Assembly: GCF_003119195.2 (NCBI RefSeq)
Contig: NZ_CP022253.1
Span: forward strand, 2,427,001 to 2,491,000
Direction of reading: 5' to 3'
Origin: Azospirillum baldaniorum
GTDB lineage: Bacteria > Pseudomonadota > Alphaproteobacteria > Azospirillales > Azospirillaceae
Length of the DNA stretch: 64,000 bases
Below, one piece after another: positions 17,507-27,500 of the stretch. Both the position numbers and the translations under genes were made by a program. Under the pieces are notes generated by a model. It saw only the letters and a list, made by a program, of their open reading frames with translations. It did not search any database and was not told the DNA's origin. Every line of letters begins with the position of its first letter. Position 1 is the stretch's first letter.

Positions 17507-18133
17507 TTACGCCGCGACCGGGGTCGCCAGGGCGTCGATCTCCTGCTGGGCGGCGGCCAGCGCCTTGGCGCGGGCGTCCGGACCCATGCCGACGCCCTCG
17601 GCGCGGATCACCGTCACGTCGGTAACGCCCAGGAAGCCCAGCACCGTGCGCAGGAAGGCCTCCTGGTGGTCCAGCGCGCTCATCGCGGCGTTGGTCGAAT
17701 AGACGCCGCCGCGCGTCGAGGCGATGTAGACCTTCTTGCCGCCGGCCAGACCGACCGGGCCGGTCTCGGTGTAGCGGAAGGTGCGACCCGCCTGGGCGAT
17801 GCGGTCGATCCAGGCCTTGAGCTGGGTCGGGACCGTGAAATTGTACATCGGGGCGCCGATCACCACGACGTCGGCGGCCAGGAACTCGTCGACCAGCGCG
17901 TCGGTCAGGGCCAACTCCTCCTGCTGGCGGGCGGTCAGGCCCTCCAGGTTGCGGAACTTCACGACCTGCATCAGCTCACCGGTCAGGTGGTCCGGCGGGG
18001 CGACGGTCAGGTCGCGCACGGACACCTCGGCGTCCGGCGTCGCCTGGCGCAGCGCCGCGACGATGGAGGCGGTGAGCTGGCGCGAAACGGAGGCGTCGCC
18101 CAGCGGGCTGGAGTCGATGCGAAGGATCTTCAT
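17507..18133 (-). CDS. azoR: FMN-dependent NADH-azoreductase
   Basis: Flavodoxin-like quinone/azo reductase of 208 residues. The FMN-phosphate loop IDSSPLGDASVSRQLT, PMYNFTVPTQLKAWIDRI and STRGGVYS are the AzoR blocks. Soluble homodimer, detoxifying quinones and azo compounds. ATG 18133 is chosen because AGGAAG lies 8 bp upstream; a GTG two codons earlier would be too close to it. Last minus-strand gene after the dra group; the 149 bp gap suggests it has its own promoter. Confidence 0.93.
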   Translation of the reverse strand: MKILRIDSSPLGDASVSRQLTASIVAALRQATPDAEVSVRDLTVAPPDHLTGELMQVVKFRNLEGLTARQQEELALTDALVDEFLAADVVVIGAPMYNFTVPTQLKAWIDRIAQAGRTFRYTETGPVGLAGGKKVYIASTRGGVYSTNAAMSALDHQEAFLRTVLGFLGVTDVTVIRAEGVGMGPDARAKALAAAQQEIDALATPVAA

Positions 18134-18282
18134 GGTCACGTCTTCCTGTCCGGGAAGCGGGGCGCCGGTCCGGCACCGTCACCGCTTCGGTTTGTCTCGG
18201 AAGTGACCATAAGCCTGCTTACGCCAATCGATTGAGCCCCGATTTCGCCAATCTTCGTTGCGCGGATCAGAACAATCCCCGG

Positions 18283-19050
18283 TCAGCGCACCCGATTGCC
18301 GCCCTTGAACACGACCATCTCTCCCCCCTTCATGACGGTCCAATCCTCGTCGCGGGTCAGGGGGCGGGTGGCGACCACCGTCACCACGTCGTCGGGCGTC
18401 GTCTCCTTGGCGAAATCGACGCTCATGTCCTCGTCGATCAGCGTCGCCGGGCCGAAGGGGGCCTTGCGGGTCAGCCAGGCGAGGTTGGTCGCGCAGTGGC
18501 ACCACAGGTACCGCCCGTCGCTGAGCAGCATGTTGAAGACGCCCAGCGTGCCGAGGTCGGTGGCGAGGTCGCGGATCAGCCGCATCAGCGCGCCGCTGCT
18601 CTTGGGCGGCTCCGGATACTGCATGCGGATCTGGTCGAGCAGCCAGCAGAAGGCGTGCTCGCTGTCCGTCGTCCCGACCGGCTCGTAGAAGGTCAGCGTC
18701 CGGTCCTTGATGCCCTTGAGCTGGCCGTTGTGGGCGAAGGTCCAGACGCGGCCCCACAGCTCCCGCGTGAAGGGATGGGTGTTCTCCAGGGATACCCGGC
18801 CGCGGTTGGCGCGGCGGATGTGGGAGATCACCACGCAGGACTTGATGGAATAGCTGCTGACCAGCCGCGCGATCTCCGACTCGCAGCTCGGCGCCGGGTC
18901 GTGGAAAGCGCGGCAGCCCTTCCCCTCGTAGAAGGCGATTCCCCAGCCGTCGCGGTGCGGACCGGTCTGCCCGCCGCGGCGCATCAGGCCGCGAAAGCTG
19001 AAGCAGATGTCCGTGGGCACGTTGGCGCTCATGCCCAGGAGTTCGCACAT
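18283..19050 (-). CDS. Class II glutamine amidotransferase (YafJ/DUG3-like)
   Basis: N-terminal nucleophile hydrolase of 255 residues. Cys2 directly after Met is the nucleophile (MCELLGMS), followed by family blocks RGGQTGPHRDGWGIAFY, ENTHPF, FAHNGQL and TTDSEHAF. Proteins of this type are stand-alone glutaminase domains that may hydrolyse gamma-glutamyl compounds. It follows the draT-draG-ArsC-like genes on the same strand, 75 bp later, so it may be co-transcribed; a link to nitrogen status is only suggestive. Confidence 0.92.
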   Translation of the reverse strand: MCELLGMSANVPTDICFSFRGLMRRGGQTGPHRDGWGIAFYEGKGCRAFHDPAPSCESEIARLVSSYSIKSCVVISHIRRANRGRVSLENTHPFTRELWGRVWTFAHNGQLKGIKDRTLTFYEPVGTTDSEHAFCWLLDQIRMQYPEPPKSSGALMRLIRDLATDLGTLGVFNMLLSDGRYLWCHCATNLAWLTRKAPFGPATLIDEDMSVDFAKETTPDDVVTVVATRPLTRDEDWTVMKGGEMVVFKGGNRVR

Positions 19051-19125
19051 GGATCGGCCCCCATCGCTGAAATGTCGGGTTTCAAACAGGACGGGGGCAA
19101 ACCTACGACAGTCCGGGTTGTCCCG

Positions 19126-19554
19126 TCACCCCTTTGCGGGTGGTGGGCAGGGCGGCATCCCGGCGCGGGCGCAGCCTTCCAGCTTGCCCTCCGGCGCCCC
19201 GGCGGCCAGCCCGATCCAGGCGTCCACCCGCTCCGCCTCGAAGCCGCAGTCGCGGCGGTCGCCCACCTGCATCAGCGGACGGCGGATCAGCAGCGGAGTC
19301 TTGAGCATCAGCGCCAGGGCGGCGGCCTCGTCCAGAGCGTCCGGATCGACCTCCCCGCTCTTCACCGCCGGGGCGCTTCGGTTGAACCACTCGGCCACCG
19401 GGCGGTCGCCGAAGAAGGGGCGCAGGCGGTCCGCCGTCCAGGGCTCGGACAGCAGGTCGCGGGCCTGGACGGTGTGCCCGGCCTCCGCCAGCAGGGCCTT
19501 CTGGCGGTTGTTGCCGGCGCAGCCGGGCTTTTCGAAGAAGATCACGTCGGCCAT
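19126..19554 (-). CDS. ArsC/Spx-family nitrogenase-associated protein (NifO/DraB-like)
   Basis: 142 residues with thioredoxin-fold ArsC/Spx topology. The N-terminal FFEKPGCAGNNRQKALL contains the single conserved cysteine, then RDLLSEPWTADRLRPFFG and the family tail LLIRRPLMQVGDRRDCGF. Ends PPCPPPAKG. Its ATG 19554 is 8 bp after the draG stop, so draT-draG-this gene form one unit, as in other Azospirillum and Rhodospirillum dra regions. The exact biochemical role is not known; redox sensing or adaptor function in nitrogenase regulation is proposed for the family. Confidence 0.88.
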   Translation of the reverse strand: MADVIFFEKPGCAGNNRQKALLAEAGHTVQARDLLSEPWTADRLRPFFGDRPVAEWFNRSAPAVKSGEVDPDALDEAAALALMLKTPLLIRRPLMQVGDRRDCGFEAERVDAWIGLAAGAPEGKLEGCARAGMPPCPPPAKG

Positions 19555-19562
19555 GGTCGAAA

Positions 19563-20456
19563 TCACCCCTGCTTGAGCGCCGGGGAGCGGGCGAGCAGCC
19601 CGTCCACCTGGGCGCAGATTTCGTTGTAGACGTCGCGGTCGAGCTTGCGCAGCCAGCGCGGCGGGATGGTCTCCACCCCGTAGGTCGCGCCGGCCAGCAT
19701 GCCGGCGATGGCGCCGGTGGTGTCGGCGTCGCCGCCCTGGTTGACGGTCTCGACGACGCAGGATTCCACGGAATCGGTCTGGAAATAATAATGCATGACC
19801 GTCTGCATCGTATCGACGATGTAGGCGGTGGCCAGACCCCGGTAGGGCTGGAACTTGAATTGCCGGTGCTGCGCGATGAGCTTGTTCGATTCGTCGCGCA
19901 CGTCGCGTACGCTGCCGCCCAGCACCAGACGGCGGACCATGTGGCCGAGCGTCAGGGTCGCCGCGTCGGACATCGCGTTGCAATGGGTGATGTGCGCCTG
20001 CTCCACGGTCCAGCGCTCGAAGGCGTCGTCGTCGCCCAGCGTCGCCAGGGCGACCGGCAGGTTGCGCATCGCCGCCCCGTTGCCGGCGTGATACTCGCTC
20101 TCCGGCTCCGACAGTGTGCCGTGCATGATGAAACGGCGGATGCCGCGCCGTGTCGTGTCCCCGACATCGACGGGAACCCCCTTCAGCCAGACGGCGAACT
20201 CCTCCGCGGCGCGGCGGGCGTCCCATTCCGGGGCGGCCAGGATGGCACGGCCGAGATGGATCGACATCTCGGTGTCGTCGGTCACCTGCCCGGCGGGCAG
20301 CTTCAGCCAGCCGCCGCCCTTGATGTGCTTGTGCACGCCGTATTGATGGGCGATCTCGCCCTTTGTCAGAAACTCGACGGTGGCGCCCAGCGCGTCGCCG
20401 CAGGCCAGCCCGAGATAGGCGCCCAGCGCGCGCGAGCGGATGGAATGGTCAGTCAT
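19563..20456 (-). CDS. draG: DraG, ADP-ribosyl-[dinitrogen reductase] hydrolase
   Basis: Removes ADP-ribose from Arg101 of the Fe protein and reactivates nitrogenase. It has 297 residues, full length. Binuclear metal-site blocks of the ADP-ribosylglycohydrolase family are intact: GDALGATVEF, TDDTEMSIHLG near residues 59-69, and NQGGDADTTGAIAG near the C-terminal third. In Azospirillum the enzyme is controlled by sequestration to the membrane with GlnZ and AmtB (known for the genus). It follows draT by 27 bp. Confidence 0.97.
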   Translation of the reverse strand: MTDHSIRSRALGAYLGLACGDALGATVEFLTKGEIAHQYGVHKHIKGGGWLKLPAGQVTDDTEMSIHLGRAILAAPEWDARRAAEEFAVWLKGVPVDVGDTTRRGIRRFIMHGTLSEPESEYHAGNGAAMRNLPVALATLGDDDAFERWTVEQAHITHCNAMSDAATLTLGHMVRRLVLGGSVRDVRDESNKLIAQHRQFKFQPYRGLATAYIVDTMQTVMHYYFQTDSVESCVVETVNQGGDADTTGAIAGMLAGATYGVETIPPRWLRKLDRDVYNEICAQVDGLLARSPALKQG

Positions 20457-20483
20457 GGGCCGGATCTGTCCCGTGATCGGTTG

Positions 20484-21371
20484 TCAGAGAAGCGACACCC
20501 CCACCCTGTAGTCCCCGCCGACGACCAGATACTCGCCCTCCCCCTTGAAGGGGTAGCGGGGCAGGATGTCGCGGAAGAAGACCACCTTGGTGAGCGGCAC
20601 CCAGGTTTCGAGGATGTAGTCCCCGAACTGGCCGGCGATGTCGCGCTCGATGGAAAAGGAGCTGAGGTTGTTGAGGCGCAGGACCGCCGTGCGCTTGTCA
20701 GGGCGCGCGACGATGTGGTGTTCCTCGAAATCGTTGACGCCGCGGTAGAGCCGGATGTGGCTGGCGCGGGACGGCATCGGCGCGTCCGGCCAGCCGCGGC
20801 GCATCCACCACTGGCAATACTCGTAGAGCAGGTCGAGCTGCAGGTTGATGTTGTTGTTGTGGAAGCGGGTGGCGACCTTCTCCTCGCCGTAGGTCCGCCA
20901 CGCGTCGGAGGCGAAGCGCAGGATCGGTTCCTTGTGATAGGTGGGCAGCAGACCGAAGCGGCTCTCCACCCAGCCTTTCAGCACAGCCCCCTCGGCGTTG
21001 TTGCTGTCGAACAGCCACCCCTTCAGCAGGCGCAGGTAGCTGGCGCGGTAACGCCGCCGTCCGTCCACGCCCTCGGCGCCGGAAAAGTCCGGGTTCAGCC
21101 CGAAGGTGAAGGCCATGTAGTGCTGGAAGATGTCGGCGGCGATCAGGCTGTTCGGGCTCTCGTCGAGCGCCTCGAACAGCACGGCGTGTTCGCTGCGCGT
21201 GCCGCCGATGCGCAGGCGCCGCGGTTCGTCGTTGAAGGATTCCGCGCACAGCGCTTCCGCCGTCACGTTCAGCAGGTTGGTGCGATGCGCCTTCAACGCC
21301 AGCGGCGAATCCGGATCGATCAGCCGCCCCCGCGCATCCCTCAAGCCACCGCTCGCCGAACCGTCCGCCAT
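20484..21371 (-). CDS. draT: DraT, NAD-dinitrogen-reductase ADP-D-ribosyltransferase
   Basis: Transfers ADP-ribose from NAD to Arg101 of NifH when ammonium rises or energy falls, switching nitrogenase off. It has 295 residues, full length; characteristic blocks are RTNLLNVTAEALCAESFN, PNSLIAADIFQHYMAFTFGL and HIRLYRGVNDFEEH. First gene of draT-draG-NifO-like, running away from nifHDK. No NifA site or sigma54 promoter is seen upstream, so expression is probably not NifA-dependent (inference). Confidence 0.97.
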   Translation of the reverse strand: MADGSASGGLRDARGRLIDPDSPLALKAHRTNLLNVTAEALCAESFNDEPRRLRIGGTRSEHAVLFEALDESPNSLIAADIFQHYMAFTFGLNPDFSGAEGVDGRRRYRASYLRLLKGWLFDSNNAEGAVLKGWVESRFGLLPTYHKEPILRFASDAWRTYGEEKVATRFHNNNINLQLDLLYEYCQWWMRRGWPDAPMPSRASHIRLYRGVNDFEEHHIVARPDKRTAVLRLNNLSSFSIERDIAGQFGDYILETWVPLTKVVFFRDILPRYPFKGEGEYLVVGGDYRVGVSLL

Positions 21372-21618
21372 CGCGCTCTCAAATCCACAATTCTTTCATG
21401 GATACCGCGAACCGGCGCGTCAGCCAAGGGTCCGCGTCATCGCAGGGCGATACCGCCTAGCCCGCAATACATTTCGAATTCGAAAACAATTCGGCTAAAT
21501 ACACGAAACAACTTTTGGCTTACTCCAAATATCTAAAAAATATCCGTTTGAACGGATGCCGAGACGACACCATAGTTCTTCGGACAGGATTCAGTGCACC
21601 GCAAGACGAGGCAAGGCC

Positions 21619-22965
21619 ATGTGGCCGATGAAGCGTAAGGAACAGGAGACGCGCAACCGGGCGGTACAGCCCCCGCGCGTTCTTCTTCCTTCCGCCGTCT
21701 CGGAAAAGATGCCGATGCGTTCAGGACGGCCGCCGGTTCCGCTGCGCGGCGCCAGGGAGGCCCGCGACGCCGTGACGCTCGCCCGGCTTCTGCGCGGCAC
21801 CATCACCCCGCTGCGCGGCGACGAGGTGCTGGCCCTGCTGGAGCCCCACCGCCCGCGTCTGGTGCCCAAGCCGGTCAACCCGCTGGCCGCCATGCTCGGC
21901 CAGCCGCAGGGTCGCCTGCTGGAGGCGCTGCTGCGCCCCACCGCGCCGATCATCCTGGACGTCCTGCTGCCCCGCCTGCGCGACCATCTGATCGACCGCG
22001 TCGTCCACAACAAGGGCACCGCCGAGGACGGGCTGCCCGGCGCGCTGGAGGTGGCCACCGCCCTGCGCGCCCTGGTCGCCCTGCTGCGCGGCGCTGGGCG
22101 CGGCGCGGTGCTGTCGGTGGTGTCGGCCATCGAGGCGGACGCCCGCGCCGACGCCGACCGGCTGGTCCGCGGCGAAGCGCCCGTCGCAACCGCGGAAGAC
22201 GATCCGGCCGGCGTCGCGGGGGGTGCCACCGCCGGCGCCATGGACAGCCTCGCCCACGCCCTGCTGCGCTTCGAGGCGCGGCGGCTGATGCTGGAGACGC
22301 TGGGCGCCACCGTCGCCCTGCGCGACGTCGTCTACCAGTCGCGCCGTCTCACCCGCCACGCTCTGCGCCGGGCGGCGGAGGCCATGGACGGCTTCGGCGC
22401 CGACCGCGGCATCAAGGCGCTGCACGCCAGCCTCGCCACGCTGGCCTCGGTGGACGGGCTGCTCGTCGTCGCGATGCGGAACCTCGACGACCAGGAGGAG
22501 CACCGCGAGGAGGCCAACGCCTTCGTCGAACCCGCTGACCGCAAGGCGATGAACGATTGCCTGTCGGCGGCGTGGCGGCTTTCCGACACGCTGTTCGATC
22601 TTGTCGGAAAGGCCGCCAACGGCGGCGACCTTGACGAGCTGCTGTTCGAGGCGCTGCTGCGCCAGCTCCGCTCCCTGCACCAGTTCTGCACCGACCTCGA
22701 CCATGCCGGGCGGCCGGCGGTGCTCGACACGCTGGAGCGCCGTCTGGCCGAGCGCAGCCGCGCGCTGGCCGGCATCGCCGGGGAGCGTCTCGTCGGCATC
22801 CTGCTGGCCCGCCCCGCCGACCCGGCCAAGGCGCGCCGCCTGCTCGCCCGCGGCCAGTCGCTGGCCCAGCTTCTCTATGACATGGGCCAGGACGGCGACG
22901 AGCTGGAGGCGCTGGCGCTGCGCCTCGTGGTCGCTCGCGACGCGCTGAACCACGCCGCCGCCTGA
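21619..22965 (+). CDS. Large helical protein of unknown function upstream of nifH
   Basis: No family recognised. It has 448 residues when started at ATG 21619, which has GAGGCAAGG upstream; an ATG at 21556 has no ribosome site. It is almost wholly alpha-helical and rich in Leu, Ala and Arg. There is no signal peptide, a single cysteine and no membrane segment. Duplicated-looking helical blocks (ARRLLARGQSLAQLLYDMGQ) appear near the C-terminus. It points toward nifH with its stop 272 bp before nifH. The upstream 200 bp are AT-rich. Function and partner unknown. Confidence 0.82.
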   Translation: MWPMKRKEQETRNRAVQPPRVLLPSAVSEKMPMRSGRPPVPLRGAREARDAVTLARLLRGTITPLRGDEVLALLEPHRPRLVPKPVNPLAAMLGQPQGRLLEALLRPTAPIILDVLLPRLRDHLIDRVVHNKGTAEDGLPGALEVATALRALVALLRGAGRGAVLSVVSAIEADARADADRLVRGEAPVATAEDDPAGVAGGATAGAMDSLAHALLRFEARRLMLETLGATVALRDVVYQSRRLTRHALRRAAEAMDGFGADRGIKALHASLATLASVDGLLVVAMRNLDDQEEHREEANAFVEPADRKAMNDCLSAAWRLSDTLFDLVGKAANGGDLDELLFEALLRQLRSLHQFCTDLDHAGRPAVLDTLERRLAERSRALAGIAGERLVGILLARPADPAKARRLLARGQSLAQLLYDMGQDGDELEALALRLVVARDALNHAAA

Positions 22966-23025
22966 CGCCGTCTTCTGACGCTGGCGGACGACATTCGTCC
23001 ATCCCTTCCTTTTCATTGCGAGAGA

Positions 23026-23042
23026 CCCGACAAAATGTCGGG
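23026..23042. promoter_or_regulatory. Palindrome CCCGACA-AAA-TGTCGGG upstream of nifH
   Basis: Perfect 7-bp inverted repeat just upstream of the overlapping NifA sites. It carries ACA and TGT in the opposite (inside-out) order to a NifA site. An equivalent palindrome with two-base spacing stands upstream of the nifU operon (37273-37288). The binding protein is unknown. Confidence 0.55.
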
Positions 23043-23045
23043 CTT

Positions 23046-23070
23046 TGTCGGGTATGTCACAGGCCCGACA
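23046..23070 (+). promoter_or_regulatory. Two overlapping NifA upstream activator sequences of nifH
   Basis: TGTCGGGTATGTCACA (23046-23061) and TGTCACAGGCCCGACA (23055-23070) each match TGT-N10-ACA and share seven bases. The overlapping arrangement is, from memory, the one reported for A. brasilense nifH. It lies about 80 bp before the -24 element. Confidence 0.93.
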
Positions 23071-23138
23071 AAGCGGACCGCGCTCGTCCGTAATCTAATT
23101 TCTTGTTCGTTTTCAAAGGCTTAAAAATTTTCCGCGAA

Positions 23139-23155
23139 CTGGCACGGGGGATGCA
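23139..23155 (+). promoter_or_regulatory. Sigma54 -24/-12 promoter of nifHDK
   Basis: CTGGCACGGGGGATGCA has the invariant GG and GC ten bases apart and an exact TGGCACG -24 box; the -12 box ATGC deviates by one base from TTGC. It ends 82 bp before the nifH ATG, leaving a 5' leader of roughly 70 nt. Confidence 0.93.
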
Positions 23156-23231
23156 GAGAAGGGGTCGAAGCGGCCGCTGGGCAGGCCGCCCCGGAATTGA
23201 AGACACCCTGTAGACCCAAGCAAAGGAGTAA

Positions 23232-24119
<888 letters not shown>

Positions 24120-24155
24120 CACCTGGGTCCCTGACGGGGCACAGGTCTGAACTGG

Positions 24156-24206
24156 CCCCCTCCCCAGCCCACCCCGCCTTTGTGCGCGGGGTGGGAGAGA
24201 GGGGGC
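24156..24206 (+). other. GC-rich hairpin in the nifH-nifD gap
   Basis: CCCACCCCGC (24168-24177) pairs perfectly with GCGGGGTGGG (24186-24195), extended by CCCCCTC against GAGGGGG outside. No T-run follows, so it reads more like an RNA-stabilising or partial-termination stem than a full terminator. Confidence 0.6.
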
Positions 24207-24260
24207 TCGGTCCCGCGCTGAAGTGGCGCGGACAATGAGAGCATGCAGGAGACTGGCACC

Positions 24261-25700
24261 ATGAGCCTGTCCGTGAACGAAGGCGTCGACGTCAAGGGTC
24301 TCGTCGACAAGGTTCTCGAAGCGTATCCCGAGAAGTCGCGCAAGCGCCGCGCCAAGCACCTGAACGTGCTGGAGGCCGAGGCGAAGGACTGCGGCGTCAA
24401 GTCGAACATCAAGTCGATCCCCGGTGTGATGACCATCCGTGGTTGCGCCTACGCCGGTTCCAAGGGCGTGGTGTGGGGTCCGATCAAGGACATGATCCAC
24501 ATCTCCCACGGCCCGGTCGGCTGCGGCTACTACTCCTGGTCCGGCCGCCGCAACTACTATGTCGGCGACACCGGCGTGGACAGCTGGGGCACGATGCACT
24601 TCACCTCCGACTTCCAGGAGAAGGACATCGTCTTCGGCGGCGACAAGAAGCTGCACAAGGTGATCGAGGAGATCAACGAGCTGTTCCCGCTCGTCAACGG
24701 CATCTCCATCCAGTCCGAGTGCCCGATCGGCCTGATCGGCGACGACATCGAGGCGGTCGCCCGCGCCAAGTCCGAGGAGCTGGGCAAGCCGGTCGTTCCG
24801 GTCCGTTGCGAAGGCTTCCGCGGCGTCTCCCAGTCGCTGGGCCACCACATCGCCAACGACGTCATCCGCGACTGGATCTTCGAGAAGACCGAGCCGAAGG
24901 AAGGCTTTGTCTCCACCCCGTACGACGTCACCATCATCGGTGACTACAACATCGGTGGCGACGCCTGGGCCAGCCGCATCCTGCTGGAAGAGATCGGCCT
25001 GCGCGTGATCGCCCAGTGGTCGGGCGACGGTACGCTCGCCGAGCTGGAGAACACGCCAAAGGCGAAGGTGAACCTCATCCACTGCTACCGCTCGATGAAC
25101 TACATCGCGCGCCACATGGAAGAGAAGTTCGGTATTCCGTGGATGGAGTACAACTTCTTCGGCCCGTCGCAGATCGCCGAGTCCCTGCGCAAGATCGCCG
25201 CTCTCTTCGATGACACCATCAAGGAGAACGCGGAGAAGGTCATCGCAAAGTACCAGCCGATGGTCGACGCCGTCATTGCCAAGTTCAAGCCGCGGCTCGA
25301 AGGCAAGAAGGTGATGATCTACGTCGGCGGCCTGCGTCCGCGCCACGTGGTCGACGCCTACCATGACCTGGGCATGGAGATCGTCGGCACGGGTTACGAA
25401 TTCGCCCACAACGACGACTATCAGCGCACCCAGCACTACGTGAAGGAAGGCACGCTGATCTACGACGACGTCACCGCCTTCGAACTGGAGAAGTTCGTCG
25501 AAGTGATGCGTCCGGACCTCGTCGCCTCGGGCATCAAGGAAAAGTACGTCTTCCAGAAGATGGGCCTGCCCTTCCGCCAGATGCACTCCTGGGATTACTC
25601 GGGTCCGTATCACGGCTACGACGGCTTCGCGATCTTCGCCCGCGACATGGATCTGGCCATCAACAACCCCGTCTGGGGCATCATGAAGGCTCCGTTCTAA
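24261..25700 (+). CDS. nifD: NifD, nitrogenase MoFe protein alpha chain
   Basis: Carries FeMo-co and half of the P-cluster. It has 479 residues from ATG 24261 (AGGAG nine bases upstream; an ATG at 24243 has none). P-cluster ligands are Cys62, Cys88 and Cys154. FeMo-co ligands are Cys275 (IHCYRSMN) and His442 (QMHSWDY). Second-shell residues Val70, Arg96 and His195 are as in Azotobacter, and the numbering coincides. It is a Mo-type enzyme; no AnfD/VnfD signature. Co-transcribed with nifH and nifK. Confidence 0.99.
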   Translation: MSLSVNEGVDVKGLVDKVLEAYPEKSRKRRAKHLNVLEAEAKDCGVKSNIKSIPGVMTIRGCAYAGSKGVVWGPIKDMIHISHGPVGCGYYSWSGRRNYYVGDTGVDSWGTMHFTSDFQEKDIVFGGDKKLHKVIEEINELFPLVNGISIQSECPIGLIGDDIEAVARAKSEELGKPVVPVRCEGFRGVSQSLGHHIANDVIRDWIFEKTEPKEGFVSTPYDVTIIGDYNIGGDAWASRILLEEIGLRVIAQWSGDGTLAELENTPKAKVNLIHCYRSMNYIARHMEEKFGIPWMEYNFFGPSQIAESLRKIAALFDDTIKENAEKVIAKYQPMVDAVIAKFKPRLEGKKVMIYVGGLRPRHVVDAYHDLGMEIVGTGYEFAHNDDYQRTQHYVKEGTLIYDDVTAFELEKFVEVMRPDLVASGIKEKYVFQKMGLPFRQMHSWDYSGPYHGYDGFAIFARDMDLAINNPVWGIMKAPF

Positions 25701-25730
25701 AGCGGCCTCTGGAAGATAGGAGTAATGAGC

Positions 25731-27290
25731 ATGTCCCACCCCGTTTCCCAGAGCGCCGACAAGGTCATCGACCACTTCACGCTCTTCCGTCAGCCCGAAT
25801 ACAAGGAGCTGTTCGAGCGCAAGAAGACGGAGTTCGAGTACGGCCACTCCGACGAAGAGGTCGCCCGGGTTTCCGCGTGGACCAAGACGGAAGAGTACAA
25901 GGAAAAGAACTTCGCCCGTGAGGCGGTCGTCATCAACCCGACGAAGGCCTGCCAGCCGATCGGCGCGATGTTCGCGGCCCAGGGTTTCGAGGGCACCCTG
26001 CCCTTCGTCCATGGTTCGCAGGGCTGCGTCGCCTACTACCGCACGCACCTCACCCGCCACTTCAAGGAGCCAAACTCCGCGGTCTCCTCGTCGATGACGG
26101 AAGACGCGGCGGTGTTCGGCGGCCTGAACAACATGATCGACGGCCTGGCCAACGCCTACGCGCTGTACAAGCCGAAGATGATCGCGGTGCTGACCACCTG
26201 CATGGCGGAAGTCATCGGCGACGATCTGTCCGGCTTCATCAACAACGCGAAGAACAAGGAAAGCGTCCCGGCGGATTTCCCGGTTCCCTTCGCCCACACC
26301 CCGGCCTTCGTCGGCAGCCACATCGTTGGCTACGACAACATGATCAAGGGCGTTCTGACCCACTTCTGGGGCACGTCGGAGAACTTCGACACCCCGAAGA
26401 ACGAGAAGATCAACTTGATCCCGGGCTTCGACGGCTTTGCGGTCGGCAACAACCGCGAGCTGAAGCGCATCGCCGGCCTGTTCGGCATCGACCTGACGAT
26501 CCTGTCGGACGTGTCGGACAACTTCGACACCCCGGCCGACGGCGAGTACCGCATGTATGACGGCGGCACCCCGCTGGAGGCCACGAAGGAGGCCGTCCAC
26601 GCCAAGGCCACCATCTCCATGCAGGAATACTGCACCCCGCAGTCCCTGCAGTTCATCAAGGAGAAGGGCCAGCAGGTCGCCAAGTACAACTACCCGATGG
26701 GCGTCACCGGCACCGACGAGCTTCTGCTGAAGCTGGCCGAGCTGTCCGGCAAGCCGGTCCCGGCGGAGCTGAAGCTGGAGCGTGGTCGTCTCGTCGACGC
26801 CATCGCCGACAGCCACACCCACCTGCACGGCAAGCGCTTCGCCGTGTACGGCGACCCGGACTTCTGCCTGGGCATGTCGAAGTTCCTGATGGAGCTGGGC
26901 GCCGAGCCGGTGCACATCCTGTCCACCTCCGGCTCGAAGAAGTGGGAGAAGCAGGTTCAGAAGGTGCTCGACGCCTCGCCGTTCGGCAAGTCCGGCAAGG
27001 CCTACGGCGGCAAGGACCTCTGGCACCTGCGCTCGCTGCTGTTCACCGACAAGGTCGACTACATCATCGGCAACAGCTACGGCAAGTACCTGGAGCGCGA
27101 CACCAAGATCCCGCTCATCCGCCTGACCTACCCGATCTTCGACCGCCACCATCATCACCGTTACCCGACCTGGGGCTACCAGGGCGCTCTGAACGTGCTG
27201 GTGCGCATCCTGGATCGGATCTTCGAGGATATGGACGCCAACACGAACATCGTCGGCGAGACCGACTACTCGTTCGATCTGGTGCGCTGA
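25731..27290 (+). CDS. nifK: NifK, nitrogenase MoFe protein beta chain
   Basis: 519 residues. P-cluster ligands are Cys74 (TKACQPIG), Cys99 (GSQGCVAY) and Cys157 (TTCMAE). ATG 25731 is preferred: AGGAG lies eight bases upstream, while the ATG at 25725 is only two bases from it. It follows nifD by 30 bp. A His-rich stretch RHHHHRYPT lies near the C-terminus, as in other NifK. A strong hairpin 55 bp after the stop ends the operon. Confidence 0.99.
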   Translation: MSHPVSQSADKVIDHFTLFRQPEYKELFERKKTEFEYGHSDEEVARVSAWTKTEEYKEKNFAREAVVINPTKACQPIGAMFAAQGFEGTLPFVHGSQGCVAYYRTHLTRHFKEPNSAVSSSMTEDAAVFGGLNNMIDGLANAYALYKPKMIAVLTTCMAEVIGDDLSGFINNAKNKESVPADFPVPFAHTPAFVGSHIVGYDNMIKGVLTHFWGTSENFDTPKNEKINLIPGFDGFAVGNNRELKRIAGLFGIDLTILSDVSDNFDTPADGEYRMYDGGTPLEATKEAVHAKATISMQEYCTPQSLQFIKEKGQQVAKYNYPMGVTGTDELLLKLAELSGKPVPAELKLERGRLVDAIADSHTHLHGKRFAVYGDPDFCLGMSKFLMELGAEPVHILSTSGSKKWEKQVQKVLDASPFGKSGKAYGGKDLWHLRSLLFTDKVDYIIGNSYGKYLERDTKIPLIRLTYPIFDRHHHHRYPTWGYQGALNVLVRILDRIFEDMDANTNIVGETDYSFDLVR

Positions 27291-27344
27291 CCTCCCCCGG
27301 CCGGCGCGGGGCCTCCATCCCCCCGCCCGGCCGCTTCCCCGGAG

Positions 27345-27380
27345 AGCCGGAGCCCACCGCAAGGTGGGCTCCGGCTTTTC
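27345..27380 (+). terminator. Rho-independent terminator of nifHDK
   Basis: AGCCGGAGCCCACC (27345-27358) pairs perfectly over 14 bp with 27363-27376 around the loop GCAA, followed by TTTCC. It closes the nifHDK transcript. Confidence 0.88.
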
Positions 27381-27408
27381 CATGTCCGGCCTGCCGCCTC
27401 GCCCATAA

Positions 27409-27473
27409 ACGCGGATAAACATCATCCGTGTTTCCGTCTTGCGCTTGAGAACGCGGACTGATACGGTCTGTGT
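27409..27473. promoter_or_regulatory. Tandem operator-like sites upstream of the Rrf2 gene
   Basis: Two 23-bp inverted-repeat sites, each beginning ACGCGGA and ending GTGT, lie at 27409-27431 and 27451-27473. Their starts are 42 bp apart, four helical turns. Position directly before an Rrf2 regulator suggests autoregulation; the binding protein is inferred. Confidence 0.5.
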
Positions 27474-27500
27474 TGTCGAGACCGTTGGACGGGCCACGCC

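Noticed and set aside
25725..25730. Alternative nifK start two codons upstream
   Set aside because: The AGGAG is only two bases away from this ATG, while it is eight bases from 25731.
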